Of a stretch of 64,000 bases of DNA, positions 16,116-25,833 are shown in pieces; the first letter of the stretch is position 1; each line of letters starts with the position of its first letter. The notes below the pieces were generated by a model. That model was not told the origin of the DNA. It saw only the letters and a list, made by a program, of their open reading frames with translations, and made no database searches. The stretch spans positions 20,349 to 84,348 of the forward strand of contig NZ_MRTH01000037.1 in the NCBI RefSeq assembly GCF_001956045.1, written 5' to 3'. Source of the DNA: Paenibacillus sp. FSL H7-0331. GTDB lineage: Bacteria; Bacillota; Bacilli; Paenibacillales; NBRC-103111. The position numbers were made by a program, and so were the translations under genes.

Positions 16116-17234
16116 ATGTCCGAAACAAATTTCGACAAACTGGCTTTGCAGCCTATTTTGCTGCAAGCCAATCGGGTATGGCGCACGTATTCAGGCGGCA
16201 AGCTCATTGATCAATGGCAGGGCAATGATCATCCTGAAGACAGCAGCTTTCCAGAAGAGTGGGTTGCTTCTGTAGTGAAAGCTACGAATGTCGGACGCGA
16301 GCATATCCAGGATGAGGGATTAAGCACACTCAAGCTCACCGATGGAACAGAAATTACCTTGCAGGAAGTCATCGATTCCAATCCGGAAGCGTTTCTGGGC
16401 AAGACTCATGTGGAAAAACACGGGTCCCGCACAGCGGTACTGGTCAAATTGTTAGATTCCAGCGAGCGGCTGACGATTCAGGTACACCCGGACCGCGAAT
16501 TCGCGCAAACGATGTTCAATTCCCATTTCGGCAAAACGGAAGCCTGGTATGTGATTGGTGGCAGACAAATCGATGGGGAAGAGCCTTATGTTTTGTTTGG
16601 CTTCAAGCCTGGGATGACAGCGGAGAAATGGAAGGAGCTGTTCGAGCGGCAGGATATTCCCGGTATGATCGATGCTTTGCACCGGATTCCGGTGCGTGAG
16701 GGTGAGGTCTATCTTGTCGAGGGCGGCGTACCTCATGCTATTGGCATCGGCTGCTTCCTTATTGAAATTCAGGAGCCTACGGATTACACACTGCGTACGG
16801 AGAAAGTGACTCCAAGAGGGAATATTGTCCCGGATCAAGCGTGCCATCAGGGGCTTGGTTTTGAAAATATGCTTAATTGCTTTCATTATGATGCTTATTC
16901 CCTGGAGCAAATTAAAGACAAATGGTTCATTGCTCCAACCCAGCTTCAGGAAACAGCCGGAGGCAGCTTAACGGCACTAATTAAGGAAACCGATACAGAC
17001 CGCTTCACCATGAATCGTCTGAACGTCGTGTCCGAGTATGCTTACGAGAATGACGGGACGTTTGCGATTGCCATTGTTGTACAAGGAAAAGGCAAGCTGC
17101 TATGGGGATCAGAAGAAATCAGCATTAAACAGGGGAATACTTTTTTCCTGCCGGCCTCCTTATCTTCAGTGAAATGGATCAGCACAGATGAATCACCCTT
17201 GGAGGTCATTCTTTGCTACCCTCCCAAGCCATGA
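16116..17234 (+). CDS. manA: Mannose-6-phosphate isomerase, class I
   Basis: Cytoplasmic zinc enzyme interconverting mannose-6-phosphate and fructose-6-phosphate. The metal ligands are visible in IQVHPD (Gln, His), KTEAWYV (Glu) and GGVPHAIG (His), in the usual order. At 372 residues it is longer than the short Bacillus ManA (about 315) and opens with an ANRVWRTYSGG-type N-terminus. ATG at 16116 has a GGAGGGG site and lies two bases after the GH42 stop, so the two are co-translated. It should feed released mannose into glycolysis, which hints that the oligosaccharide handled by this locus contains mannose. A terminator follows. Confidence 0.9.
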   Translation: MSETNFDKLALQPILLQANRVWRTYSGGKLIDQWQGNDHPEDSSFPEEWVASVVKATNVGREHIQDEGLSTLKLTDGTEITLQEVIDSNPEAFLGKTHVEKHGSRTAVLVKLLDSSERLTIQVHPDREFAQTMFNSHFGKTEAWYVIGGRQIDGEEPYVLFGFKPGMTAEKWKELFERQDIPGMIDALHRIPVREGEVYLVEGGVPHAIGIGCFLIEIQEPTDYTLRTEKVTPRGNIVPDQACHQGLGFENMLNCFHYDAYSLEQIKDKWFIAPTQLQETAGGSLTALIKETDTDRFTMNRLNVVSEYAYENDGTFAIAIVVQGKGKLLWGSEEISIKQGNTFFLPASLSSVKWISTDESPLEVILCYPPKP

Positions 17235-17277
17235 TTCATTGAATCACGGTTCAAAGCTCCCATAGTACAAAGATTTA

Positions 17278-17309
17278 AAGCTCTCCTGGACGTCTAGGAG
17301 GGCTTTTTT
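17278..17309 (+). terminator. Intrinsic terminator after manA
   Basis: AAGCTCTCCT and AGGAGGGCTT form a stem around GGACGTCT, followed by six T residues. It separates the GH42-manA unit from the ABC importer genes. Confidence 0.85.
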
Positions 17310-17393
17310 ATACGCTGCGTTAGGCTCACGTTAAATCACTACAAAGGATTTCACGGTTTTGAAAATGTACGGCAGATCAGCTCTTACGTTTAA

Positions 17394-17605
17394 AAAGTGA
17401 CAGACAGCAAAAAGGATGAATAGAGGACAGGGGTGTGGGGTGGAAAGTTTACGGGCCGTCTTTGAAGTCGTGTTCCCACCGCTTAGTCTAATCCATGGAA
17501 CACGACTTCAACAACGGCTGCAACCCCATACCCATGTCCTCGCCAACGCACCAAAGTATGGGTTTAGACAAGTAAAAGTATAAATTTTTTCAAACCTGTC
17601 ACTTT
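17394..17605. mobile_element. 212-bp palindromic MITE-like element
   Basis: Outer ends AAAGTGACAG (17394-17403) and CTGTCACTTT (17596-17605) are perfect 10-bp inverted repeats. Inside, 17423-17476 and 17497-17541 form a long imperfect palindrome: GAGGACA with TGTCCTC, GGGGTGTGGGGT with ACCCCATACCC, and GAAGTCGTGTTCC with GGAACACGACTTC, with a roughly nine-base bulge in the left arm. There is no ORF. The build fits a non-autonomous mobile element or a large structured RNA. It separates manA from the permease genes and may disturb or shape their transcription. Confidence 0.6.
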
Positions 17606-17682
17606 CAACGCTTATGGACAATCCTCGTGTTCCGTATACTAAAGTCAATGAACATCAATTAAGAAAGGAAAGGCTGAAGTCC

Positions 17683-18567
17683 ATGAAAAAAAACAATGTC
17701 TCCGAAACCATAACGGGTTATATATTTATCGGCCCACTAGCGATAGGACTGCTTGTACTGACACTGATTCCCATTATTATCTCCATCGTCTTGAGTTTTA
17801 CAAGCTGGAGTTTGGTTCAAGGGTTGCAGGGGATTCAATTTGTTGGATTGAAAAATTTTGTCCAATTGTTCCAAGACCCTGTATTTCTTAAATCGCTCAG
17901 CAATAATTTCATCTTTATTCTTGTCGTACCGGTGACGATGATTAGCGCCCTTCTCCTTGCTGTTACTATTAACAAGAATGTATATTGGAAAGACTTGTTC
18001 AAGGTCGTTTATTTCATGCCTTATATCTCAAGCATCGTAGCGGTAGCGATTGTATGTCAGGTGCTCTTTCATCCAGAGTACGGGCCGATTAATGAGACGC
18101 TAAAAGCTATTGGAATAGCCAATCCGCCTAAGTGGCTTGCCGATCCTCAATTTTCACTGCTTACGATTATGGGGATCACGGTATGGACCGGGGTTGGGTA
18201 TAATCTGATTATTTATTTGGCAGGTTTGCAAAGCATCCCGAAGGATTTGTATGAAGCGGCCGATATTGACGGGGCCAACTCGATCGTCAAGTTTTTCAAA
18301 ATCACGCTGCCGTTATTATCGCCAACGACCTTCTTCCTGTTGGTAACGGGCATCATTGGCTCTTTTAAAGTGTTTGATATTATCGTTGTTTTAACCGGCG
18401 GAGGTCCATCCGATTCCTCTTCCATGATGGTATTTTACTTGTATCAACAAGCTTTTATCAATTTGAAGACGGGGTATGCATCCGCAGTATCAGTTGTTCT
18501 TCTCGTCTGTGTATTGATCATCACCTTGATTCAATTTTTCGCCCAGAAAAAATGGGTCAATTACTAG
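17683..18567 (+). CDS. Sugar ABC transporter permease, MalF/UgpA type
   Basis: First membrane subunit of a carbohydrate importer. Six helices; the EAA loop that contacts the ATPase reads YEAADIDGANSIVKFFKITLP. ATG at 17683 (MKKNNVSETITGYIF) is preceded by AAAGGAAAGG; the longer frame from 17614 begins right at the edge of the MITE-like element and is less likely. The second permease starts 12 bases after its stop. No ATPase is encoded nearby, so a shared MsmX-like ATPase elsewhere in the genome probably powers it. Confidence 0.9.
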   Translation: MKKNNVSETITGYIFIGPLAIGLLVLTLIPIIISIVLSFTSWSLVQGLQGIQFVGLKNFVQLFQDPVFLKSLSNNFIFILVVPVTMISALLLAVTINKNVYWKDLFKVVYFMPYISSIVAVAIVCQVLFHPEYGPINETLKAIGIANPPKWLADPQFSLLTIMGITVWTGVGYNLIIYLAGLQSIPKDLYEAADIDGANSIVKFFKITLPLLSPTTFFLLVTGIIGSFKVFDIIVVLTGGGPSDSSSMMVFYLYQQAFINLKTGYASAVSVVLLVCVLIITLIQFFAQKKWVNY

Positions 18568-18579
18568 GAGGTTCGCTGC

Positions 18580-19404
18580 ATGAATCTTAGCTTACGCAAA
18601 TCCAGCATCACCTTACTGATGTTGATTATAGGTATTCTGTTTTTGTTTCCATTCTTTTGGATGATTTCTGCTTCATTCAAGCAGGAAACGGAAGTATTCA
18701 ACTTCCCGATCGAATGGATTCCGACGCATTGGAACGCGGTGCAAAATTACACGCAGGTATGGTTAAAAACCCCATTTGCTCAATACTACGGGAACTCTAT
18801 CCTCGTGTCCGTGTCAACGACAGCTTTATCCGTTTTTATTTCATGTATGGCGGCCTATGGATTTACTAAAGTCCATTTCAAAGGAAGAGAAGTCATTTTC
18901 CTTATTTTGTTAGTCGTTTATATGATCCCGCATCAAGCCATACTGGTACCACAATTTATTATTTTTCGTTGGTTAGGTTTGTACGATACACACATAGGGC
19001 TCATATTTTTGAATTGCTTCAGCGTACTGGGAACTTTTTTACTCCGTCAAGCTTTCTTAAGTATTAATGATGAATTTATAGAATCGGCCAGAATGGACGG
19101 GGCAGGTCACTTTCGGATCTTTACCTCGGTCATTGTGCCTTTGGTGAAGCCGGTCGTAGCGACTTATGCGATCCTGAGATTCATCTGGACCTGGAACGAT
19201 TATCAGAACCCGTTAATCTTTTTGAATTCCAAGCATTTGTTTACCCTTCAGCTGGGCATTCAATCGTTTGGTAATGAGAACGGTCAATTTTACTCGTTGG
19301 TGATGGCTGGAGCCGTATCGGCTATTCTACCACTGCTGATTGTGTTTATTATTGGTCAAAAGCATGTCATTGAAGGTATTTCTGCAGGTGGCGTGAAGGG
19401 ATAA
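18580..19404 (+). CDS. Sugar ABC transporter permease, MalG type
   Basis: Second membrane subunit of the same importer, 274 residues with six helices. The coupling helix reads ESARMDGAGHFRIFTSVIVP. It ends in the usual GISAGGVKG tail of MalG-like permeases. An AGGAGG site precedes the start, and the gene directly follows its partner. The binding-protein gene comes 130 bases later and may have an extra promoter. Confidence 0.92.
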   Translation: MNLSLRKSSITLLMLIIGILFLFPFFWMISASFKQETEVFNFPIEWIPTHWNAVQNYTQVWLKTPFAQYYGNSILVSVSTTALSVFISCMAAYGFTKVHFKGREVIFLILLVVYMIPHQAILVPQFIIFRWLGLYDTHIGLIFLNCFSVLGTFLLRQAFLSINDEFIESARMDGAGHFRIFTSVIVPLVKPVVATYAILRFIWTWNDYQNPLIFLNSKHLFTLQLGIQSFGNENGQFYSLVMAGAVSAILPLLIVFIIGQKHVIEGISAGGVKG

Positions 19405-19534
19405 AAAGTACATTCAAGTAAAAATATTTGCCAACAGGATAAAATTGTTGCTTATGTAGATATTTTCCGCCGGCTATAATGAAGTTGCTGCTGGATCTTA
19501 CAAAATTGAATTCAAATAAAGGGGATACATTCAA

Positions 19535-20872
19535 ATGAAAAAGACAAGTGCTTTGCTGCTTACCAGTGCAATGATGGCTTCGTTGTTAGCAGGCTGTGGA
19601 GAAAAGCCTAAGGAAGAGCAGGCTGCTGCAGGCGCTGGCAATGCGAAACAGGTTAATCTTAAGGTTTACACCTGGTTGTCTGAAGAAACGGCTCATTGGA
19701 GCAAGATTATGCCCGAATTTAATAAAGAATATCCGAACATCAAGGTTGATGTAAATATTCTATCCTCCAAGGATGATGCTCATGAAGCAATGAAAAAGCT
19801 GGACTTGGCGGCGGCTTCCGGTCAACAAATGGACGTTGTCATGCTGAATGACTCAACTGGATATACGCAGCGTGTGAATGCAGGAATGCTGGCTCCGTTG
19901 GACGATTTTTTGAAAACAGACGGAATCGACTATGATAGCGAATACAAGGCTACAACTCAAATCAACGGTAAATATTACGCGCTTCCAGGCAGATTGCTTA
20001 CCTGGTTTGTGATGTTAAACAAACAAAAGCTTGATGAAGCAGGCCTTGCGGTTCCCAAGGAATGGACCTGGGATGAGTTCATGGATTATTCCAAGAAGCT
20101 AACCAAAGGCGAAGGCCCGTCCAAGCAATACGGAACGTATTTCCACAACTGGATGCAGTACATTACTTTGGCAAACGTGAACAATCCGACTAACAACCGT
20201 ATCGTAACCGCGGATGGCAAGGTTGAAATTAATAACGATCGCATCCGTAAATCGTTGCAAATTGCCAATCAAGTACAGAACGTGGACAAAACGGCTCATT
20301 CGTATGCAGATGTTATTTCGCAAAAATTAACATACCGTAATGAATACTTTGGTGGTAAAGCGGCGATCATACCGACAGGAAATTGGATGATTACGGAAGC
20401 GGCAGGCAGTGAAACGATCCCGGCCAAATTTGTATCCGTGTTTGCTCCATACCCCAAATTTTCCAAAGACGATCCAAACGGACAAACATTGGCTACGATT
20501 GATTATATTGGTGTAGCTGCAAGCTCGAAGAACCCGAAGGAAGCTTATGAGTTTACTCGTTGGTTTACGACCAAAGGTATCCTGGCTTCGGAGGCTATGA
20601 TCTCATCATGGACGAAAGCAGATTTAAACAAAATGATCGACGGCTTGATTAAGACAGGTAAAAATCCGGAAATGGTCGATAAAGCCTCATTGGAATATGT
20701 GATGAACAGTGCGAAGCCGGTTAAAATTGTTGCTCCTCCAGCTTATATCAGCGACGCGGAAAAACGGTATACCTCGGAAGTAGAAAAATTCCTGTTGGAC
20801 AAGGTTGATCTGGAAACGACGATTAAAAATGCGGAAAAAGCTGTAACTGATGTGGTTAATACCAATAAATAA
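19535..20872 (+). CDS. Extracellular sugar-binding lipoprotein of the ABC importer
   Basis: A 445-residue family 1 solute-binding protein. Its signal peptide ends in a lipobox (LLAGC, Cys21), so it is anchored outside the membrane. The body shows the usual mixed alpha/beta fold cues (NLKVYTWLSEETAHW, WTWDEFMDYSKKL, GGKAAIIPTGNWM). It delivers the glycan to the two permeases encoded upstream. An AAGGGG site supports the start. The YesM/YesN pair downstream probably senses the same sugar. Confidence 0.92.
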   Translation: MKKTSALLLTSAMMASLLAGCGEKPKEEQAAAGAGNAKQVNLKVYTWLSEETAHWSKIMPEFNKEYPNIKVDVNILSSKDDAHEAMKKLDLAAASGQQMDVVMLNDSTGYTQRVNAGMLAPLDDFLKTDGIDYDSEYKATTQINGKYYALPGRLLTWFVMLNKQKLDEAGLAVPKEWTWDEFMDYSKKLTKGEGPSKQYGTYFHNWMQYITLANVNNPTNNRIVTADGKVEINNDRIRKSLQIANQVQNVDKTAHSYADVISQKLTYRNEYFGGKAAIIPTGNWMITEAAGSETIPAKFVSVFAPYPKFSKDDPNGQTLATIDYIGVAASSKNPKEAYEFTRWFTTKGILASEAMISSWTKADLNKMIDGLIKTGKNPEMVDKASLEYVMNSAKPVKIVAPPAYISDAEKRYTSEVEKFLLDKVDLETTIKNAEKAVTDVVNTNK

Positions 20873-20969
20873 TTAGGTGCAGGGTATGATACAATAGATC
20901 TATCAGAAAAATACAAGCCGTGGAGAGTGATTTACTCTTCACGGTTATCCTGTTTTACGCAAAGTAGGG

Positions 20970-22757
20970 ATGGAATTGAACTCATTATTTAAAAAGCTGT
21001 TCAAATTGTCTCTGAGACAAAAAATTATGTTCTCCATTATCGCTTGTCTGATCGCTCCTCCCATTATTGCCATCCAGGTATCCGATTATTTTACAAGAGA
21101 TGTACTGCGTGAGCAGGCAGCCACGAATGCTCAGGAATCATTGGATGTTGCGAATTTATATGTGACGGACCTGTTGAATTCCATGATTTATATGACCAAT
21201 AACATTCAATTTGACAATGAAACTGCAACCGTCATGAAAAAGCTGGGTCAAGAACCGTTTGATCCCTCGTTAATCGTGATGGAAGGTAAATATATAACGA
21301 ATAAACTGGAGACGCTCGTGTTCTCCAAGGATCATATGTATATCTCGGTCCTGCTGCCCAATGGGGCTTATTTTACGAATTATTCGGGCTCCGAATTCAA
21401 TCCGCTGCAGTTTCGTTCCGAGCCCTGGTTTGCGAAGCTGGATTCCATGACCGAGTATGATATTCACTGGGTGGGAACACACCCGAACTATATTGGCTCA
21501 AGAACGAAAGCAAGCCCTAATCTGGTAACCATGGCAAGGGTACTCAAATCAGGCAGCTCCAAGCCCTATGCTTATATTGTTTTAAGTGCGGAGGAGCAGA
21601 TGATCAGCGATTTTTTCAACAAGTATGCTCCAACGCAAAAAATGATGTTAACGGATTCAGCAGGCACCATTCTTGCAAGCACGGATAACCAGCAAATAGG
21701 AACGGTCTTTTCACAGATGGAAGCTACGGATCAATCGAAAACCAAATTTTTAATGGTGGACAACCAGGAATATATATTATTAAATGAACCGCTTTCGATT
21801 TCGGGATGGCATCTGATCAGCTTGGTGTCTTACCAAACGGCGATTGAAAAGATTCAAAATATTCGTAAAAACGATTATTGGGCTCAATTTGTTTTTTTGC
21901 TTATTTTTATTGTATTCCTGTACTTGATTATTAACCGAATTACGAAACCGCTCGTTGTATTGGCGAGGGTAGCTGCCAGTGTTAAATTAGGAACGCTGAA
22001 TGTCAGAGCGGATATTCGAGGCACGGATGAAATAGGCCGGCTTGGACAGGTGTTTAATCAGATGCTGGAACGCATTGAATTGATGATAGAGCAGATCACG
22101 GAGGAGCAGACGCGTAAACGGATGCTGGAGCTGGAGCTGCTGCAGGCGCAAATCAATCCGCATTTTTTATTTAACCTGTTAAATTCGATCCGGATGAAAA
22201 TCCGAATGAGAGGGGACCGGGAAAGCGCCGATCTCATTACATCACTCTCCAAGCTGCTGCGTATGACGATCAACCGCAACAATGAGTTTTTGCCGGTGGA
22301 TGTGGAAGTAGATACAGTTCGACATTATGTGAAGCTGATGAATGTTAGACATAATCAAAAAATCCAGTTTGAGGAGTCCATCGTACCGAATGTGCTGATG
22401 GAGGATATCCCTCGATTTACGATCCAGCCTTTTATTGAGAATGCTTTTATACATGGGTTAAATCAGAAATACGGCCACATCATCTTGTCTATATGGAAAG
22501 ATCAAACTTATTTAATCATATCCGTGTGGGATGACGGTGTGGGCATCGATGAAGAAAAAATGGATGAACTGAAAAAATCATTTAATCGCGAAGCGAATGA
22601 CTCCAAGAGCCGAATCAATGGGATTGGATTGAAAAATGTCCATGACCGTTTGGCCTTGATTTATGGTCCTTCCTTTCAAATGGATATTCAAAGCGATGCC
22701 AAGAGCGGCACGGAGATTACCATCAAGCTTCCGCTTCGGGCAAAAGGGGAGGATTAA
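20970..22757 (+). CDS. YesM-type sensor histidine kinase
   Basis: A 595-residue membrane kinase. Two membrane helices (about 18-38 and 303-323) flank an extracytoplasmic Cache-like domain. A HAMP domain follows (about 325-375), then the His_kinase domain with the phospho-acceptor in LLQAQINPHFLFNLLNSI, and an ATPase domain with FIENAFIHGL and DDGVGID. This family pairs with YesN regulators and controls carbohydrate uptake genes. The regulator starts two bases after its stop. It probably responds to the sugar carried by the adjacent importer, perhaps through the binding protein. Confidence 0.93.
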   Translation: MELNSLFKKLFKLSLRQKIMFSIIACLIAPPIIAIQVSDYFTRDVLREQAATNAQESLDVANLYVTDLLNSMIYMTNNIQFDNETATVMKKLGQEPFDPSLIVMEGKYITNKLETLVFSKDHMYISVLLPNGAYFTNYSGSEFNPLQFRSEPWFAKLDSMTEYDIHWVGTHPNYIGSRTKASPNLVTMARVLKSGSSKPYAYIVLSAEEQMISDFFNKYAPTQKMMLTDSAGTILASTDNQQIGTVFSQMEATDQSKTKFLMVDNQEYILLNEPLSISGWHLISLVSYQTAIEKIQNIRKNDYWAQFVFLLIFIVFLYLIINRITKPLVVLARVAASVKLGTLNVRADIRGTDEIGRLGQVFNQMLERIELMIEQITEEQTRKRMLELELLQAQINPHFLFNLLNSIRMKIRMRGDRESADLITSLSKLLRMTINRNNEFLPVDVEVDTVRHYVKLMNVRHNQKIQFEESIVPNVLMEDIPRFTIQPFIENAFIHGLNQKYGHIILSIWKDQTYLIISVWDDGVGIDEEKMDELKKSFNREANDSKSRINGIGLKNVHDRLALIYGPSFQMDIQSDAKSGTEITIKLPLRAKGED

Positions 22758-22758
22758 C

Positions 22759-24384
22759 TTGTACAAAGTACTGTTGGCAGACGACGACTATCCGGTAATC
22801 GAGTTTTTGAGACAAGAAATCCCTTGGGTTGAACTGAATCTGCAATGCATCGGATATGCAGAGGATGGTTTATCGGCACTGGCCAAAGCACAGGAGGAGA
22901 TGCCTGATATTTTGATTACCGATATTGGCATGCCCGGAATGAATGGCATCGAGCTGATCCAACACTTGAAGCAGCTCAATCCCAAAATGCGTACAGTCAT
23001 TTTGTCCTGCCATGATGAATTTCAGTATACCCGCCAAGCGGTTAAGCTGCATGTACAAGATTATGTGCTCAAGGAATCGATGGAAATTGAAGAGATGGTC
23101 GATATTTTGAAAAAGCTGCTGGTTCAAATGGATGAGGAACAGAACGAAACCCGAAGAAACCAAGGGATGCTGCTATCCTTCAAGCAAAATCAGGATACGC
23201 TGAAGGAGAAGCTGATCAGCAAGCTATTACATGCTCCGATCTTTGATGAAGCCGAATGGCATCGGGAGTTTGACAAATTCGGTATTGATTTTTCAACTAA
23301 AAAATACTTCTCCGTCATTTGCTACATCAATCAATATGACATGCAGTTGAAACGGTTCCAGTCCGAGGAAGTGCTTGTATATGCGATAAGCAATATCATC
23401 GATGAAATTTTGCATAATAATCAGGATGCGGTTTGTTTCCGTTTAGGCTCCAAGGAACTATTGTTTCTGTTTGCCGGGACTAGAATGACCGGGAATCAGG
23501 TTACGGATTTCGATAAGAAGCCCTTACAGGATATTCAGTCAGCCATTCATAAATATATAAAAATTGATGTTTCTTTTATTATGGGGGAGCATTACAGCAG
23601 CAATATTAAAGTGCTTAAAAGGGAGATCAATGTCTTAATGGAGTTGTCCCTTCAACGGTTTTATTTGGCTGATAGGGTGGTCATCCGAATGGAGCAGCTA
23701 ACCGTTCCGTTTGCCCGCGAGGATATTTTCCAGTATTACTCGGAAGTCTCTGATGCCTTCGGGAAGCTGTTACTTGATGAAGCTGTGGAACTGATTGATG
23801 AAACGATTTCGGAATGGTTCCGTTTCTTCATCGAACATCGGTTTCATCCTGAAGAGCTGAAGAGTTTCATTCTCAGACTGGTGATGGACCAATATGTGAA
23901 GGTCAGATCCTCAGCACAATATTTTGATTTTGAAATGTCGAAGGAGCTGCTGCATCAAGCTGTTTTATCTGTCGAATCGGTCTACGAATTGGAAGTGTGG
24001 CTGACTTTATTTTGGAAATCGCTGCTCGAATCTATTTCGACGATGTCCAAACGTTCCAGACGTATGGAAATCATTAAAGCACAAAAATATGTGCTAACCC
24101 ATCTTGACCAGAAAATTACTTTGGAGGAAGTTTCGGAATTGCTGCATTTGAATCCGGCCTATTTCAGCCGTTTGTATAAAAAAGAGACACAGGAGAGCTT
24201 TATCGGCTATGTCACCCGGATGAAGATGGAGAAGGCTAAGGAATGGCTCGAAACGACAAACAAAACGGTAGAGGAAATATCGGTTCAGCTTGGCTATGAG
24301 AATAAAAGCTACTTTAACAAATGCTTTAAATCAATTTACAAAATGCCACCTTCTTTGTTGCAGCAAAATCTCGGCTTGAAATAA
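22759..24384 (+). CDS. YesN-type response regulator with AraC domain
   Basis: A 541-residue regulator starting at TTG 22759, six bases after an AGGGGAGG site that overlaps the kinase gene end; longer frames run into the kinase. The receiver domain has LLADDDYPV and phospho-acceptor Asp in ILITDIGMPGMNG. The middle (about 130-430) is an uncharacterised linker, and the C-terminus (about 440-535) is an AraC double helix-turn-helix (KITLEEVSELLHLNPAYFSRLYKKET). It is expected to activate the GH42, manA and ABC genes. Confidence 0.93.
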   Translation: MYKVLLADDDYPVIEFLRQEIPWVELNLQCIGYAEDGLSALAKAQEEMPDILITDIGMPGMNGIELIQHLKQLNPKMRTVILSCHDEFQYTRQAVKLHVQDYVLKESMEIEEMVDILKKLLVQMDEEQNETRRNQGMLLSFKQNQDTLKEKLISKLLHAPIFDEAEWHREFDKFGIDFSTKKYFSVICYINQYDMQLKRFQSEEVLVYAISNIIDEILHNNQDAVCFRLGSKELLFLFAGTRMTGNQVTDFDKKPLQDIQSAIHKYIKIDVSFIMGEHYSSNIKVLKREINVLMELSLQRFYLADRVVIRMEQLTVPFAREDIFQYYSEVSDAFGKLLLDEAVELIDETISEWFRFFIEHRFHPEELKSFILRLVMDQYVKVRSSAQYFDFEMSKELLHQAVLSVESVYELEVWLTLFWKSLLESISTMSKRSRRMEIIKAQKYVLTHLDQKITLEEVSELLHLNPAYFSRLYKKETQESFIGYVTRMKMEKAKEWLETTNKTVEEISVQLGYENKSYFNKCFKSIYKMPPSLLQQNLGLK

Positions 24385-24514
24385 GGGTGGATTACTTGCT
24401 TGTACCGCAGCGCGGCGGCCTATCTGGATTGATGTGACCGCTGTTTATGTTTAATTTACAATAAAATCCAAATACGTTAGACTAATTGATGTGAATCGTA
24501 TGTGAAATGTAGGA

Positions 24515-25786
24515 ATGGAGATGAAAATTTTGAGCAATTCTAATGCTATCCTGCATTATATGAACGCGTATATGGAGCTTTATCCATTTTCAGGGGTTAT
24601 CCGTGTTGTTAAACAAGGGGAAATTATTTGTACTCAGGCATATGGTAAGGCTTGCATTGAATTCGATATTTCCAATCATACCGACACCCGTTTTGGTTTA
24701 GCTTCAGTTTCAAAGCAGTTTACGGCTTTTGCTGTTATGCAGTTGTATGACCAATCTCTGATCGATATCGATCAATCCGTTAATGATTACCTTCCTGACG
24801 AGCTAAAGGTGGACCAGCGCATCACTGCCCATCATTTAATGTCACATACTTCTGGTTTACCCATTTTCCACGGACTGGATGGCCATTTCTTCGGAGACTA
24901 TGACAAAACGAATTACAGCCAGAGCGAGTTCGTAAAGTTTTTCCGGGAGCGTCCGCTGCATTTTGAACCGGGATCAGGATACGAATATTGTAATGCAGGA
25001 TACCATATGCTTGCGTTTCTTGTTGAATCGGTAAGTGGTATTTCATTTAAAAAATATTTGGAGGAACATATTTTAAAGCCACTGGGGATGTTCGACACGA
25101 CGCTTGAGGATGGAATGGAAATTCTGACAAGCAAAGCCTTCGGATATGGCATGATCCATGAAAGTATAGTAAGGGGAGAATATCATAATCCTGCTTATAG
25201 TATCGGTGCTGGAGGTATGGTTTCTAACTGTTCAGACTTATATAAATGGTATCTTTGTCTCAAAGAACGTAAATTGCTGGGCAACAGCACGTATTCTCGC
25301 TTTTTTCAGGAGAATGTAAACGGTTACTGCTATGGTTTATTCAAGGATTATATGTACGGAAAACCAAGATTTTATCATGACGGTGCATATCTTGGAATTG
25401 GTGCGTATATGCAAAGTTTTTTCGAAGATGATATTTGTATTATTGTGCTATGCAATTATGACTTCGTTAATTATTTTCGGGTAGGGAACGCGATCAGTGA
25501 GTTGATCTTTACAGGAAATTCAGAGGTTCCGCAGAAGCCGTTGGAAATCGTTCTTGATGAAGAGTTAGCTGAAAAGTATGAAGGCGTCTACGTAAAAGAT
25601 CGTGCAGAATTAAGAAGAGTTCATAATCATTGGGAATTTGTACATTTGGGCCGCTTTCACAAACCTCTCTATCCTATTGGGAACCATCAATTTCAGAGCA
25701 CATGGTTGGATAAATCCTATATTCTAAAAAAATGTGAGGATGGTGAGTTTGAGTTTATAGGATTACGGAAGCAGATTGACTCCTGA
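24515..25786 (+). CDS. Serine hydrolase, class C beta-lactamase-like
   Basis: A 423-residue member of PF00144 (beta-lactamase, D-peptidase and esterase group). The SxxK motif is FGLASVSKQF (about residue 70), the YxN motif is GYEYCNAGYH, and MSHTSGLP precedes it. A C-terminal beta-rich extension follows residue 330. There is no signal peptide, so it is probably an intracellular esterase or peptidase rather than a resistance enzyme. The start at ATG 24515 is uncertain: ATG 24521 and a TTG at 24530 with GGAG nearby also fit. Confidence 0.83.
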   Translation: MEMKILSNSNAILHYMNAYMELYPFSGVIRVVKQGEIICTQAYGKACIEFDISNHTDTRFGLASVSKQFTAFAVMQLYDQSLIDIDQSVNDYLPDELKVDQRITAHHLMSHTSGLPIFHGLDGHFFGDYDKTNYSQSEFVKFFRERPLHFEPGSGYEYCNAGYHMLAFLVESVSGISFKKYLEEHILKPLGMFDTTLEDGMEILTSKAFGYGMIHESIVRGEYHNPAYSIGAGGMVSNCSDLYKWYLCLKERKLLGNSTYSRFFQENVNGYCYGLFKDYMYGKPRFYHDGAYLGIGAYMQSFFEDDICIIVLCNYDFVNYFRVGNAISELIFTGNSEVPQKPLEIVLDEELAEKYEGVYVKDRAELRRVHNHWEFVHLGRFHKPLYPIGNHQFQSTWLDKSYILKKCEDGEFEFIGLRKQIDS

Positions 25787-25833
25787 AAGAGCTGCTAGAA
25801 ATAGTGCGATAAGTTGTTTATAAGGGGGATACC

